64,000 nt of DNA. Source: Tubiluchus corallicola. Taxonomy: Eukaryota > Priapulida > Priapulimorpha > Priapulimorphida > Tubiluchidae. Location of the stretch: the NCBI GenBank assembly GCA_030141605.1, contig JAQGDQ010000681.1, positions 1-64,000 of the forward strand. The letters are read 5' to 3'. The notes beneath the pieces are model-generated. The model ran no database searches. It saw only the letters and a program-made list of their open reading frames with translations, and was not told the DNA's origin. Every line of letters starts with the position of its first letter. Positions within the stretch are counted from its first letter, which is position 1. This document shows positions 55,246 through 64,000 of this stretch, piece after piece. Both the position numbers and the translations under genes were made by a program.

Positions 55246-58200
55246 CATTATTTCAATTATTAATCATTTCTTTAAGATTTCCACATACGGTCTGGCCTGT
55301 CAAGCTATGCTTTTAGGCTCAAAATGTATGCATCAAAATTATTCTGTAATGTAATTTGCACATGTATATGCTGCATAAGAATCTCTTTCGCAATTTCTGG
55401 ATAACATTGCATTTATATTTATATTTAGTTCAGTGGAAAATTATCTGTATTTTTTTGTAACTGTAAGATGCAGTGTGGAAATAAATAAACTTAAACTTAA
55501 CTTAAACTTAAACTATATATACTTTACTGTCTTGAGAATCAGCTAGTTCATTCTTAAAGTTCTTCAGTGCTTTCTTTAACTCTTCGGGTGAATATTGTAT
55601 TTCGCCTGATGCTGAATTTTCATTTTTCTCCATGAGTTTGGCCTGCTTTTCACCCGTCTGCAGGTCAAGCCTGATGTGAAGCCCGGCCGGAACTTTCTGA
55701 CCTGCAAAAATCGGACGAATTTATTTATTCCACAGCAACAAAAAATACATACAAATCGTTATTACATTGAAAAAAAAATTATAAACCAAACGAGTTACTG
55801 TGAGGAGGGGGAAGGAGCATTAAGCTTTCGAGTCCTCCTCCAGATAAGTGAAACAATTGACAATTAACATTACATTTTCATCAGTTATATCGAACATTAG
55901 AACAAAACAAGTTTTGTTAGTAACTTAAGATCAGGATGAGTAAAATTGTGAGTTAATTATACCGTTGTAGTAAGTAATTCTTTGATGCTTTTTTAAATTA
56001 ATAAAGATTCAGTCGGAATTGATGACCACATTTTAATAGCATTATATTTAGATGACTATTTCATTATATTTGTTTTTGGAAGGGGGAGTACGTAGTTTCC
56101 GAATGAATATCTTGTGTAATGATCATGTTGATTTGAAACAGGACTAAAGTATGACTGAAAAGCTGGTGGAAGTAGTGAATTATGATACTGATACAGGAAA
56201 TGAAGAGAATGCATGCCATATATTTCTTTCACTTTAACAGTTTTAACAGACAAGTAAATTATATTTGTAGGATGGTCATACCTTACATGATATATAAGTT
56301 CTGGGTAACTTGTAAAGCTTCCAATTTAATTTTATATACACCATCCCACCCCGGATAAAAGCTTGTTACATCCGGGTAAAGAATTACCGGAAGGGCACGA
56401 ATTTGCCCTTTGCCAAATACATTGCGCAATTGATATTTCCCTGCTGAATGTCAGATGATTAAAACAGTGAAGCAGTGGCAGCTCGTATATAGGTACTGTG
56501 GAAATGCAGCGCCCCCTATTTTCACTCAATATTATTGATAATATTTAAGATAATAAGTTGTTTTTCTTTAGTTCTTTATACTTGTACGGAAACCATGTGT
56601 ATAGGTACCGTGGAACTGCAGCGCCCCCTATTTTCGTTCATTAATATCGATAATATTCAATATAATAAGTCTTTTTCTTTAGTTCTTTCTTTGTACTTGA
56701 TAAAAAAGCACAAAAATGAAATACAAGGGTGGTAGCAAGAGTAAGGAAATGACAATGGAGAGTGAATGAGATGACGGAGAAAATGAAGTTTAGATTCGCA
56801 TGAGAATGTAACACTGATTTTTGTTACAACATAAATTATGTAGACGTTTTTCATACAGTTCGCCCAATCGTGGTTCATGTATAGGTACCGTGGTACAGCA
56901 GCACCCCTTGTTTTCACTCATTAATATAGATGATATTCAATATAATAAGTCTTTTTCTTTAGCTCTTTCTTTATACTTGTACGGAACCAGAGCACAAGAT
57001 GGTAGTACCGTTTGCTTTACGGCCCAGCACAGTGCGCTCCAGCAATGCGGTGTTTGGCCGTTATGTCCATGCGGCCATGTGCACATGTCTGAAATAATAC
57101 GCCGTATGCTGCACTGCTAGTGTCTGCTGCTAAGTAGAGAAAGTACTGTCACTCACACAGGGTGTGTGCTGTCAGTTGTCACGTGCTCAAAAACTGTGTA
57201 CTGGCATATTCTTGAACTTCTACAATTTAAGCTATTCGTAAGCAAAAATTTTATTTAGGATTTTATCAAGTTTATGTATAAATTTTTGTACGTTTGTTTG
57301 TTTAAAATTGCAATTAGAACACTAAAATTACATATGTTTATTTCGTTTTGCATAATATGAAAAAAAAGGCTAAAAATTTTCTAAAGCAGCACCTCCATTA
57401 ATTTTAACTACGGGCAAGTAGTACGACTGTAAATTCAGAAAAACAAGTGACAGTATATGTGCAATAAAGCAAGCACACTACTGTAAACGATTTTTTCAAA
57501 GACAATTTTTCTTGTACATAAACAACAGAGAACTTTGTGTATATTGGCTATAAAATGTTTGTGTTTTACTTAAGAGAAAACAGCAATACTATTAAGCACA
57601 AAATTTGTGCATTGAGAAGAATATAAATCGACTCTATATATTCCGCACCCTCAAAACGCATCCGTAAACGATGCCACGTAAACGCCACTTTAGGCTGTAT
57701 AGGACAAGGCTTACTTATTAGCTGGTGTTGTGTTTTGTTTCTCTCGGAAGGCTCGTAGAGAAAACCAGAAAACACTTCATCAAATTAAACTAGTTTATTA
57801 AGCGAGAATTCTACAACACAAAAGTATGAAGGAACGTTTACAGTAAATGTGATAATCTGGAAAACGTTTGAGTGTATCTGAAAAAACAGGTATACAAGAG
57901 AATGTGTGCGTCCGTGTGAATCTGCATGTGTCCCTCAGCGACCTGCTTCGCCTTATATAGGGTGCCAGAGAACATTCTAGACGAGTCTTTCTAGAACATG
58001 CTACAAGGTAAGACGATTATTCTAACGGAACATTCTACAATGCCAGCGATCTCCACAACAGCTGGGAAAATTCCTGCTTAGCAGTTTTAAAGTTTTTGCT
58101 TTTTTCTTTATTCTATTATGTTACGTCTTGTAACAGTGGACTATTTTAGCATTTCCTATTATCTCTCCCAAATACGCTGTCTTTAGTTTACTTTTACATA

Positions 58201-58747
58201 CAAGACAATTTCCTTTTGTGAAAGTAACTATGTTGTTTGTTTTGCATTAAATCACGGATAAATAAGCAGGAATAATAAATTGCATAAATAATGTGCAAAA
58301 GCAACGCAACAATGGTAACAGTGCTAAAAACAACGACAACAACATCAACAATGACAATAACAACAACGGTTTAGGAAATAGTGATGGCAACGACAATTGT
58401 GGCAACAGATACAGCAGCAGCAACACTGTTGGTGACAATGACAGCAACAGTAAATACAACAACAGCAGTAAAAACACTGTCACAATAAGAGTGCAATCAT
58501 CAGCATACATCATATGATTCAGGTTCTTACCAGGTTTTATGTGCTGCCATTCCTCAGTTGGATGAAAAATGTCAGTCGCGTCCGCATCATCATCTTCATC
58601 GCTCTCCACATCGACACTAGCCTCGTCGTTGTCACCATCAGCTTCAACTACGGTGAGAGCGTTCTGTCGTTGCACCATGACAGAAGCGCCTTGTTTCTCA
58701 GAACTTGCACAGACACAAAAAAGCAGAAAAATGGCAAACTTATACAT
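41687..58747 (-). CDS. SIL1: SIL1, nucleotide exchange factor for ER Hsp70 (BiP), eight exons, complete
   Basis: SIL1 exchanges nucleotide on BiP/HSPA5 in the endoplasmic reticulum. Coding exons in transcript order: 58747-58531, 55701-55523, 54105-53929, 52550-52429, 51169-50995, 49566-49403, 48198-48045, 41839-41687. All junctions are GT-AG and phases agree, giving 446 residues (human SIL1 is 461). The start has a signal peptide ([20 protein letters not shown]), followed by an acidic stretch and the family signature [20 protein letters not shown]. The armadillo-like core includes [60 protein letters not shown] and [20 protein letters not shown], and later [20 protein letters not shown]. The protein ends DDDDYFEQL…YNDEL, an ER-retrieval signal of the KDEL type (human ends KELR). 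Introns are long and repeat-filled; intron 7 (41840-48044) contains the oppositely oriented selenoprotein L gene. Confidence 0.93.
42480..43079 (-). mobile_element. Body of a 5S-headed SINE-like or composite retroelement
   Basis: This GC-rich block continues directly from the 5S-like head at 43080-43180 on the minus strand. It contrasts with the AT-rich surroundings and contains only short frames. The right boundary with the 5S head is firm, the left boundary is not. No target duplication was identified. Confidence 0.4.
43080..43180 (-). pseudogene. 5S rRNA-derived sequence with internal deletion
   Basis: Read on the minus strand it begins ACTACGGCCATA, continues with 'cgaagttaagcaac', then TGGTTAGTACTTGGATGGG and 'gaccgcctaggaatatcagg', and ends TGCTGTAGGCT. 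These are the ends and box-C region of 5S rRNA. About 20 bp between the first stem and box A is missing. Either a 5S pseudogene or the head of a 5S-derived SINE (SINE3-type); the attached GC-rich body favours the latter. Confidence 0.8.
44235..45185 (+). CDS. SELENOL: Selenoprotein L with a UxxU (Sec-Asn-Pro-Sec) redox motif
   Basis: One frame of 317 codons runs from ATG 44235 to TAG 45183-45185 and is interrupted only by TGA at 44742-44744 and 44751-44753. Reading both as selenocysteine gives a 316-residue protein with Sec170-Asn-Pro-Sec173, following [16 protein letters not shown]. This is the hallmark of selenoprotein L, a thioredoxin/peroxiredoxin-like family in which the two Sec form a diselenide in place of a CxxC pair. 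The sequence after the motif ([58 protein letters not shown]) continues the fold without disruption. A SECIS lies at 46175-46251. No signal peptide is evident, so a cytosolic location is inferred. The gene is a single exon, richer in GC than its surroundings, and lies within SIL1 intron 7 on the opposite strand. Automated callers would report two separate genes, 44235-44744 and a second starting near 44784. Confidence 0.92.
45215..46160. mobile_element. hAT-like non-autonomous element between the SelL stop and its SECIS
   Basis: The left end is TAGGGGTGAGCATTGAACG and the right end, in reverse complement, TAGGGTGAGCATCTTCG. Both ends then run to 'gaattc' blocks. The element is flanked by a perfect 8-bp duplication, GTTAACTT (45207-45214 and 46161-46168). 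Inside, an inverted repeat of about 130 bp (45480-45605 against 45835-45960) could form a long hairpin. There is no transposase. The insertion adds 954 bp to the 3' UTR of the selenoprotein gene. Confidence 0.93.
46175..46251 (+). promoter_or_regulatory. SECIS element (form with apical mini-helix) for selenoprotein L
   Basis: Helix I pairs GTGATTT (46175-46181) with AAATCAC (46245-46251) and, after one bulged C, AAACAGTT with its partner ending at 46237. The non-Watson-Crick quartet is ATGA (46192-46195) against GA (46232-46233). Helix II pairs 46197-46207 with 46220-46230 in exact register, with two internal U-U mismatches. The apical loop starts AAA at 46208, twelve nucleotides after the quartet, and contains TGGATTCCA, able to form a mini-helix. 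SBP2 binds such elements to direct Sec insertion at UGA. Pairing was done by hand. Confidence 0.88.
46957..47456. mobile_element. Tigger/pogo-like MITE, 500 bp, TA target duplication
   Basis: The ends are inverted repeats starting CAGTCAACCTCGGGTA followed by C or T and AAGG. TA flanks both sides (46955-46956 and 47457-47458). The interior has many 'ataagggac'-type echoes of the ends and no transposase. It lies in SIL1 intron 7. Confidence 0.85.
47460..48040. other. Intron 7 sequence near the SIL1 donor, nothing recognised
   Basis: This is AT-rich sequence with short frames only. No conserved block or repeat family was seen before the exon ending at 48045. Confidence 0.5.
50810..50920. repeat. 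Short tandem repeat 'ataggacattttcaaaaa'
   Basis: Three to four imperfect units of about 30 bp share 'ggacatttt.aaaaa' and 'atacgaattatag'. It lies just downstream of the SIL1 exon 5 donor, within the intron. Confidence 0.8.
51305..51605. repeat. Degenerate interstitial telomere-like (CCCTAA)n tract
   Basis: About 45 imperfect CCCTAA-type units with frequent CCTAAT and TTCTAA variants fill this stretch, followed by (CAA/CAG)n to about 51720. The strand shown corresponds to the C-rich telomere strand. Located in SIL1 intron 4. Confidence 0.85.
51741..52312. mobile_element. Nested inverted-repeat elements in a SIL1 intron
   Basis: The inner element 51800-52237 has long inverted repeats (CCGTATTTTCCCGTGTATAA, continuing to 'gagacccc') and TA on both sides. 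Outside it, a second pair of arms (51741-51799 and 52262-52312) is also inverted and matches closely around 'aagaaaactgattacaa', so the inner element appears to have inserted into the centre of an older palindromic element. Neither has coding capacity. Confidence 0.8.
53265..53810. repeat. Long CAA/CAG/CCA trinucleotide tract
   Basis: About 550 bp consist almost only of (CAA), (CAG), (CCA/TCA) and (GCC) triplets. The open frames on both strands (poly-T/A/N and poly-L/V) are artefacts of the triplet period. It ends about 120 bp downstream of a SIL1 exon on the minus strand, within the intron. Confidence 0.95.
54870..55515 (+). mobile_element. Decayed non-LTR retrotransposon 3' end with (TTAAAC)n tail
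   Basis: Near 54885-54985 the plus strand resembles a polymerase C-terminus ('IWDQSYR…SLPFKF.K'). The 3' UTR ends in 'aataaacttaaacttaactt', a simple repeat tail. A (TA)n block lies at 55208-55240. It is in SIL1 intron 2. Confidence 0.5.
56040..56270 (-). mobile_element. Fragment of a non-LTR reverse-transcriptase C-terminus
   Basis: The minus-strand frame contains [39 protein letters not shown], the 'lP..f...F.....H.Y.TR' pattern seen in the intact element at 17829-18581. Only about 75 codons remain. Confidence 0.65.
56473..57428. mobile_element. DNA transposon B, nearly full copy in reverse, with internal end duplications
   Basis: The left end is CAGTGGCAGCTCGTA, and 'ggtac(c/t)gtgg…gcagc(g/a)cccc' occurs three times (56490, 56605, 56885) because the end region has been duplicated. 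The right end (about 57385-57428) is a diverged inverse of the 14015 left end. The interior is the reverse complement of 14105-14450. Confidence 0.7.
57726..58135 (-). promoter_or_regulatory. Heat-shock-element/TATA promoter module, possibly a solo LTR
   Basis: On the minus strand the sequence runs from TGTTACAAGACGTAACATA (58135), through several heat-shock-type pairs (GAATGTTC near 58035, TTCTAGAA near 57990, GAATGTTC near 57973), to a TATA box CTATATAAGG (57960-57951). Further on are AATAAA (about 57800) and the end CACAACA (57726). The TG…CA boundaries and order of promoter and poly(A) signal resemble an LTR of about 410 bp, but no matching target duplication or internal region was found. 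It lies in SIL1 intron 1 on the same strand as SIL1. Confidence 0.4.
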
Positions 58748-59257
58748 CGTGAGTACTCAGTAAGAGATACCGTCACTTTAAATGTTTGAAATTGGATCTT
58801 TAAGTGTTTGTGATGTGTTAGCACGACTGAGACTTATTAATGCACATGATAATGTCATTGCCAGAAAAGAATGCTAGCTGCCATTAAGACACAACATGCG
58901 GCAACATAGGGACTCTTTCGTTCGCCTATTCTGGCACACTTCCAGAATATCCCGAGAAAACCCTCTTTGTTTCGGTCCAGAAAGCTCGGCGCCAGCGCAC
59001 GCACGTAAGCACAGGTACAAATCAGTAGTAAAATAACAGTCAGTAGGCTCTGAAAATTGAATAGTGCAGACATGCTTGATGAAAACTTAAATCACCACAA
59101 TGGTGTTGCGTTGACATTTGCCATGTCAAAGAAATACTGTCTTGATCTACGACGACACCTGCAAAAGCAAACTTGAATAATTATCAGGATGATTCACAAA
59201 AACGTATTATCCTTTTTTATAGCTTAGTTCAGTTTACAGTGTTCCCTCACTTATCGC

Positions 59258-59380
59258 GGGTGTTGTTTGGGGGTGTGTTGGGGGTGGGGTTTTTGTGTGT
59301 TGTGTTTTTTGTTTTGTGTGTTGTTGTTTGGGTTTTGGTGTTGTTTTTTTTTTTGTTGTTGTTTGTGTTTTTTGGGGTGT
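59258..59380. repeat. Purely G/T tract, 123 nt
   Basis: No A or C occurs for 123 bases. Runs of G (ggggg, gggg) and T (up to 12) are mixed irregularly rather than tandemly. It begins just after a Tigger-like end 'cagtgttccctcacttatcg'. Confidence 0.9.
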
Positions 59381-59399
59381 ATTAATGATTTAAATAATG

Positions 59400-59990
59400 T
59401 GTCATAAGTTAGAACACTTATGAGGGATCAGTATTATGGAACTCTCTACCTACTCATATAACTTCTTTACCTCTGCATTCGCTAAAAAAACAGTACGCTA
59501 AGGCACTTCTTGAAACTTACAAATAAATCAGTTTTTTTTTGTCTGTTAGATGTACATTCTTATGGTAACTTTTGCTTAAAAACATTTTTTATGAGGTGCA
59601 AACTCACTTTTTTGCTGTTGTATTTTTGTTTTTTGTATTTCTGTACGTTTATGTATTTATTAGATGTATTTATCAGAAACAATTGTAAGGTATTTTGCTT
59701 AGTAGTTCGTAAATTTGTCATGGTTTTTGATTTTTGTCTTTTGCTGTTGTATTTTTGTTTTTGTATTTCTGCACGTTTATGTATTTTTTAATATAGCTGT
59801 GTCTACTGTCCTTAGCGTCTTTTTGTTTACTGTCCTTTGAGAAGGGTGGTTGACTCGATAACCTTTGGTTTTTCGCCACCCTTTCTCCTATGTTTGTTTG
59901 TATTTTTGTGTATTTTATTGTCAAATTATTGTATATGGAGGAAAATAAATTACTATTATTACTATTAGTATTATTGTTATGTAGCTCTTG
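59400..59990 (+). mobile_element. CR1/L2-like non-LTR retrotransposon 3' end
   Basis: The plus strand at about 59430-59520 translates to VLWNSLPTHITSLPLHSLKK, the conserved polymerase C-terminus, followed by a 3' UTR and 'aataaattactattattact'. Two internal copies of 'ttttgctgttgtatttttgt' (59618 and 59738) form a local duplication. Confidence 0.75.
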
Positions 59991-60533
59991 CGGATTTTCC
60001 GCTGTCCAAAATCGTAATAAATTATTAACACGAAATACACGCTATGTTATCTTTTTGATCGTGTAACTGAAAAGTTAGAAAATGTCATCTTGTTACAAAA
60101 AACGATCTCGAAAATTAATGTAAAATACTATGATACGTTACAAACTGAAATTGACAGGAAAGCAAGTTTGCGATAATAACACGTGTAATAACAAACAGCA
60201 ACACAGCGACATCTTTTGCCAACCAATAACTTTTATTCGAAAATTTGTTGTGCATGTTTATTCACGAGTAAAACGTATCAAAAATATAATTGCGCAAACA
60301 AATAAACTACCTAGCTTTATTAATAATTCATTTCCTATGATACGGTTTTGTAAACGAAAATCTAATTATTGGATAAAATATATTTTTCATTTACTGCCCT
60401 GGTGTTGAAATACAAAACTATTGCGTTCATATGCACTATACAGTACTGTATGTAGTGTACTAAGTCCATTTCGCGTACTGTATAACAGTAAATTTTTAGT
60501 TAGGCATTTTTATAACATTTATGTAACATTTGT

Positions 60534-62105
60534 ATGGCTATGTATAGTCGCAGTCAACAACGTGCCTACTTTTTTGTGATAATATTGTTTAGTTTAGCTT
60601 CTGCAGCTCTCATTGCAACATCGGTTGGTACAGAAAGTTGGTTACAGTCTACACTTAATAGGACCGGTGCTGAAGGCGAAGATGGAATGATGTCAAAAGT
60701 CAATTTAGGCGTTTTTCTGGGAAACGGCAGCTTCCACAGAGGCGTACTTGGCTGGGATAACCAAGAATTTCGTGGTATGTTTACAGTTTTTATAGTACCT
60801 TACATCACGTCGCGTTCTGACGATTTCAGTATTAAATTTTGTATTATTAAAGTTTGAACTTTTTTATAAAACAGTGTTGCACCCGATAACGATGATCATA
60901 CAAATGCTAAATTAATTAAATTTGAAAGCAAACTCCTCGATAATGTGTGCACTTTCATATTCGTCTGAAGGGCGCATTTTATAACATACCACAGGGAGTT
61001 ACTGAAAGCAGCTTTCATATAAGTGCCACATAACGAACAGGTACAAGATATTACACAACAAGCAGTTGCGCAACCTGCTTGAATTGAAGAGCTATGTAAT
61101 TAATAATGGCCACGTAGAAACTAAGTTAATAAAAAATAATAATGTTTCTAATACACCACAAGTAATTGTTTAATCTGCTCATTACATAATAAGCAAGAGC
61201 TGTGCAAATACATGTAATTAATAATGACCACGTAGAAACTAGGTTAATAGTGTTTCTAATACACCACAAGTAATTGTTTAATCTGCTTATTACATAACAA
61301 GCAAGCGTTATGCACATACATGTAATTAATAATGACCACGTAGAAACTTGGTTAATAGTTTTTCTAATACACTACAAGTAATTGTTTGATCCACTCGATA
61401 CATAACCAACCATAAATTCACAATAAAGATTGACGGGACTGAACTATCGGCCTAGGGAGTCTTAAAGCATTGATACGCCGCTGATTATAGATGTGGACTA
61501 CAGGTAGCTTTCTAAACTCTGTGGACTTCATAAAGGAAAACTGTATGATTGTTTAGACTCGATCTCATTTTAATTTACTCTACAAAATTTACGCTTTTTG
61601 CATATGAAAGTTAGCAAATGTTTCTTATATTTGAACAATTAGCTTAGAAAGCTAGTTAACGGCAACTAAATGCAGCTATTGCTTACGTCAGAAACTAACC
61701 ACAGTTTGTGCAATTTCTGGCATCTTCCCTTGCGCATCAAGCACGTTTGCGTAAGTGTTACTGTTTAAACGCATGATGTCATTACACTAGGCTCTACATC
61801 ATATGACGTTAGAAACTAACACTGCAGTTCATGATCATGGTTATCACGGTACCGCCTTCTATTTGTCGGACACGTGAATGTGTAGTTTTCAATATTATAG
61901 AGCATTCTTTGTCGAAACTAGTGTTTGCGCAATCATCCGGTTTTGTTTTAAGCTTTGAAGATTACTCCAAAACCTGTAAAATTATGCTTCATTACAGTTG
62001 TGTGTGGGCAAGGCTGGTGTATGTATAGCAGTGCTGAAAGTAAGGACGGACGTAAGCAAGAACTGGATGATGAGATTCTCAAATACGAGAACAACACCGA
62101 TTCTG
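60534..62105 (+). CDS. First two exons of a clarin-like four-TM protein (gene continues past the window)
   Basis: Exon 1 (ATG 60534 to about 60773) encodes AYFFVIILFSLASAALIATS, a first transmembrane segment, then VGTESWLQSTLNRTG and VNLGVFLGNGSFHRGVLGWD. The order TM1, 'GT..W', sequon, 'lG.F.G' resembles the first exon of clarins, membrane proteins of sensory cells. The donor is CGTG|GTATGT. Exon 2 (61998-62105), in matching phase, encodes VCGQGWCMYSSAESKDGRKQ and ends ENNTDSG before GTACGT; it would belong to the extracellular loop. Transmembrane segments 2-4 must lie beyond 64000. Another PMP22/claudin-type family remains possible. Exon 1 is more secure than exon 2. Confidence 0.5.
61085..61400. 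repeat. Tandem repeat of about 115-120 bp, three copies, in the clarin-like intron
   Basis: Units share 'gtaattaataatg(g/a)ccacgtag', 'tctaatacaccacaagtaat' and 'ttacataa(t/c)aagcaag'. Confidence 0.85.
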
Positions 62106-62979
62106 GTACGTACTGGGGCAAGCATTTGTACCTGAACTGCAAAACATTGCATTTCATATCGAGATAACCACACAGCAAGTGGTGCATCGTGTTCCAGGCG
62201 TGCCACCAGATGTCGCATCAGTCATTTCAATATGGCATGTAGACCGAGTGTAATGGGTGACGTCAGAACAATGGCTTTGCGTCAGCAGTTTTCCAAGTGA
62301 AAATTGCCAAAAATAGAACATCTAATTAATTCCTCACTACTACTCTTGGTGGATGTGTACTAAAATATAGCCCACATCATCGTGCAGCCCTGTTCCTCTT
62401 TCTAAAGAGCTATATATCTTTTTCCGAGAATCCCACCAGGCGCCGCTAGAACGTTTTTTCTATAGGCTGTTTGACCAAAATTTCCAAAAAAATCCGGAGT
62501 TTCAAGCTGAAAAGTCAAATCGACTTCGGCCACATTTTCCGGGCATAATTCTGAATAAAATAAACTGATATTCTGACAGCGTACTGGTGGCGACGCCTGT
62601 CAACCAAATCGCAAAACTTTGCCAGAATATGACACGGCTAATAAGTCGAACAAGCGTCAAGAAGAATGCTGCTTGTTAAACCACCTTCAAAACTTACTGC
62701 AAAACGGGCCATACCATTGATATTTTGAAGGAATTTTCCGAACAGGTTATGCCTCCAATGTGCTCAAATTCTATTTCCTTGTATTCAGATTGCGTCAAAA
62801 TCACATTTAAACGTAACTTTTACGACATCGGCGGGTTAGACTCAATTTGAGAAGTGAGAGAATGCGACCTTCTACGCAAATTTTTATGACGCTCCGGAGG
62901 GCCATATGGCTGGTTTACTGGCAAGTGGAAAACAATGCAGCCACATGCGTCACGTTATCTCGATATGTATCTATCTTGC

Positions 62980-63505
62980 TTGAACAATTGTATTGGCAAG
63001 CGTTTGTACCTGAACTGCAAAACATTGGATTTATCTACCTTGCTTGAACAATTGTATTGGCAAGCGTTTGTACCTGAACTGCAAAACATTGGATTTATCT
63101 ACCTTGCTTGAACAATTGTATTGGCAAGCGTTTGTACCTGAACTGCAAAACATTGCATTTATCTATCTTGCTTGAACAATTGTATTGGCAAGCGTTTGTA
63201 CCTGAACTGCAAAACATTGCATTTATCTTTCTTGCTTGAACAATTGTATTGGCAAGCATTTGTACCTGAACTGCAAAACATTGCATTTATCTGTCTTGCT
63301 TGAACAATTGTATTGGCAAGCGTTTGTACCTGAACTGCAAAACATTGCATTTATCTTTCTTGCTTGAACAATTGTATTGGCAAGCGTTTGTACCTGAACT
63401 GCAAAACATTGCATTTATCTTTCTTGCTTGAACAATTGTATTGGCAAGCATTTGTACCTGAACTGCAAAACATTGCATTTATCTGTCTTGCTTGAACAAT
63501 TGTGT
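62980..63505. repeat. 64-bp tandem array, about 8 copies
   Basis: The unit contains 'cttgcttgaacaattgtatt', 'ggcaagcgtttgtacctgaa' and 'ctgcaaaacattgcatttat'. A single partial unit occurs at 62116-62155, immediately after the donor of clarin-like exon 2, so the array probably expanded from that intron start. Confidence 0.95.
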
Positions 63506-63611
63506 TAAGGAGAGCCGACGTTTAAACATGTACAGGGGAAAATGTAGTTATATTACTTAGCATTAAGTTTACTTACTTGATAGGTCTGTAACTAGGAAAC
63601 AAAATGTCTAG

Positions 63612-63700
63612 TACAGTAAGACCTCGCTTAACGATGTTAATGCATTTCAGCAAAACGCATTAACGACGCTTACCACAGCAAAACGTCATTAAACAAAACT
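63612..63700. mobile_element. Tigger/pogo-like end fragment
   Basis: The sequence 'cagtaagacctcgcttaacg' followed by an internal echo 'cattaacgacgcttaccaca' resembles a Tigger-like terminus. No partner end was seen in the window. Confidence 0.4.
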
Positions 63701-63854
63701 TCCATAGAAGTAATGTAAGAGAGCTGAGATTCATTCCAGAGGTAAAAATCAATGCTGCTTAAATCGTACAAATTAAACGTTTTATGAGTTTTTTATTGTT
63801 TCTACTGATTAATTTGTTTCTGCTCGCTTGAAACCACGTATCAGAAATGCATTG

Positions 63855-64000
63855 CACAGTGGCGACTCATGTATACATACTGCGGTACTGCAGCACCCCC
63901 TGTTTTCACTCATTATTGTCGATTATATTCAATATAATAAGCCTTTTTCTTTAGCTCTTTCTTTATACTTGTACGGAACCCATGTGTATAGGTACCAATA
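63855..64000. mobile_element. DNA transposon B end, running off the window
   Basis: It matches the left end of 56473-57428: 'cagtggcgactcatgta', 'cagcaccccctgttttcact' and 'acttgtacggaacc'. It continues past 64000. Confidence 0.7.

Overview
This is eukaryotic, animal nuclear DNA. It is AT-rich, its genes are split by spliceosomal GT-AG introns, and it is crowded with minisatellites and transposon remains. The gene set (tubulin polyglutamylase TTLL4-like, the ER chaperone cofactor SIL1, a BTB-BACK protein and a selenoprotein L) together with Penelope-like, CR1/L2-like and hAT-like elements suggests an aquatic invertebrate. Selenoprotein L is known mainly from aquatic animals. I cannot fix the phylum from the sequence alone.

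Layout. Positions 1-2.6 kb hold a two-exon gene for a small secreted Cys-containing protein whose intron is mostly an 81-bp minisatellite. At 3.0-6.4 kb there is an intronless BTB-BACK gene with a frame-shifting deletion relative to its two decayed partial copies downstream. From 6.4 to 13.7 kb there are only repeats: an 86-88 bp array, MITEs, and non-LTR and Penelope relics. From 13.8 to 32.2 kb lie thirteen 3'-terminal exons of a TTLL4-like gene on the + strand. Its introns carry a 21-bp minisatellite, a 2.6-kb antisense retrotransposon, a Penelope fragment, a hAT-like element, and an 82-bp array that copies the end of one exon together with its 5' splice site. From 32.2 to 41.4 kb the sequence is repeat-dominated: 57-bp and 52-bp arrays, a 370-bp foldback and truncated retrotransposons. 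From 41.7 to 58.7 kb lies a complete eight-exon SIL1 gene on the - strand, ending in the ER-retention signal NDEL. Its last intron contains, on the opposite strand, a single-exon selenoprotein L gene. From 60.5 kb a clarin-like four-TM gene begins and runs off the right edge.

The most notable discovery is the selenoprotein L gene at 44235-45185. Two in-frame UGA codons form a UxxU redox motif in an otherwise open 317-codon frame. A well-formed SECIS element (46175-46251) lies downstream, but a 946-bp hAT-like transposon with a perfect 8-bp target-site duplication sits between the stop codon and the SECIS. Standard gene callers would split this gene in two.

All exon boundaries were read by eye from GT/AG sites, reading-phase agreement and family similarity. 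No searches or folding programs were run.
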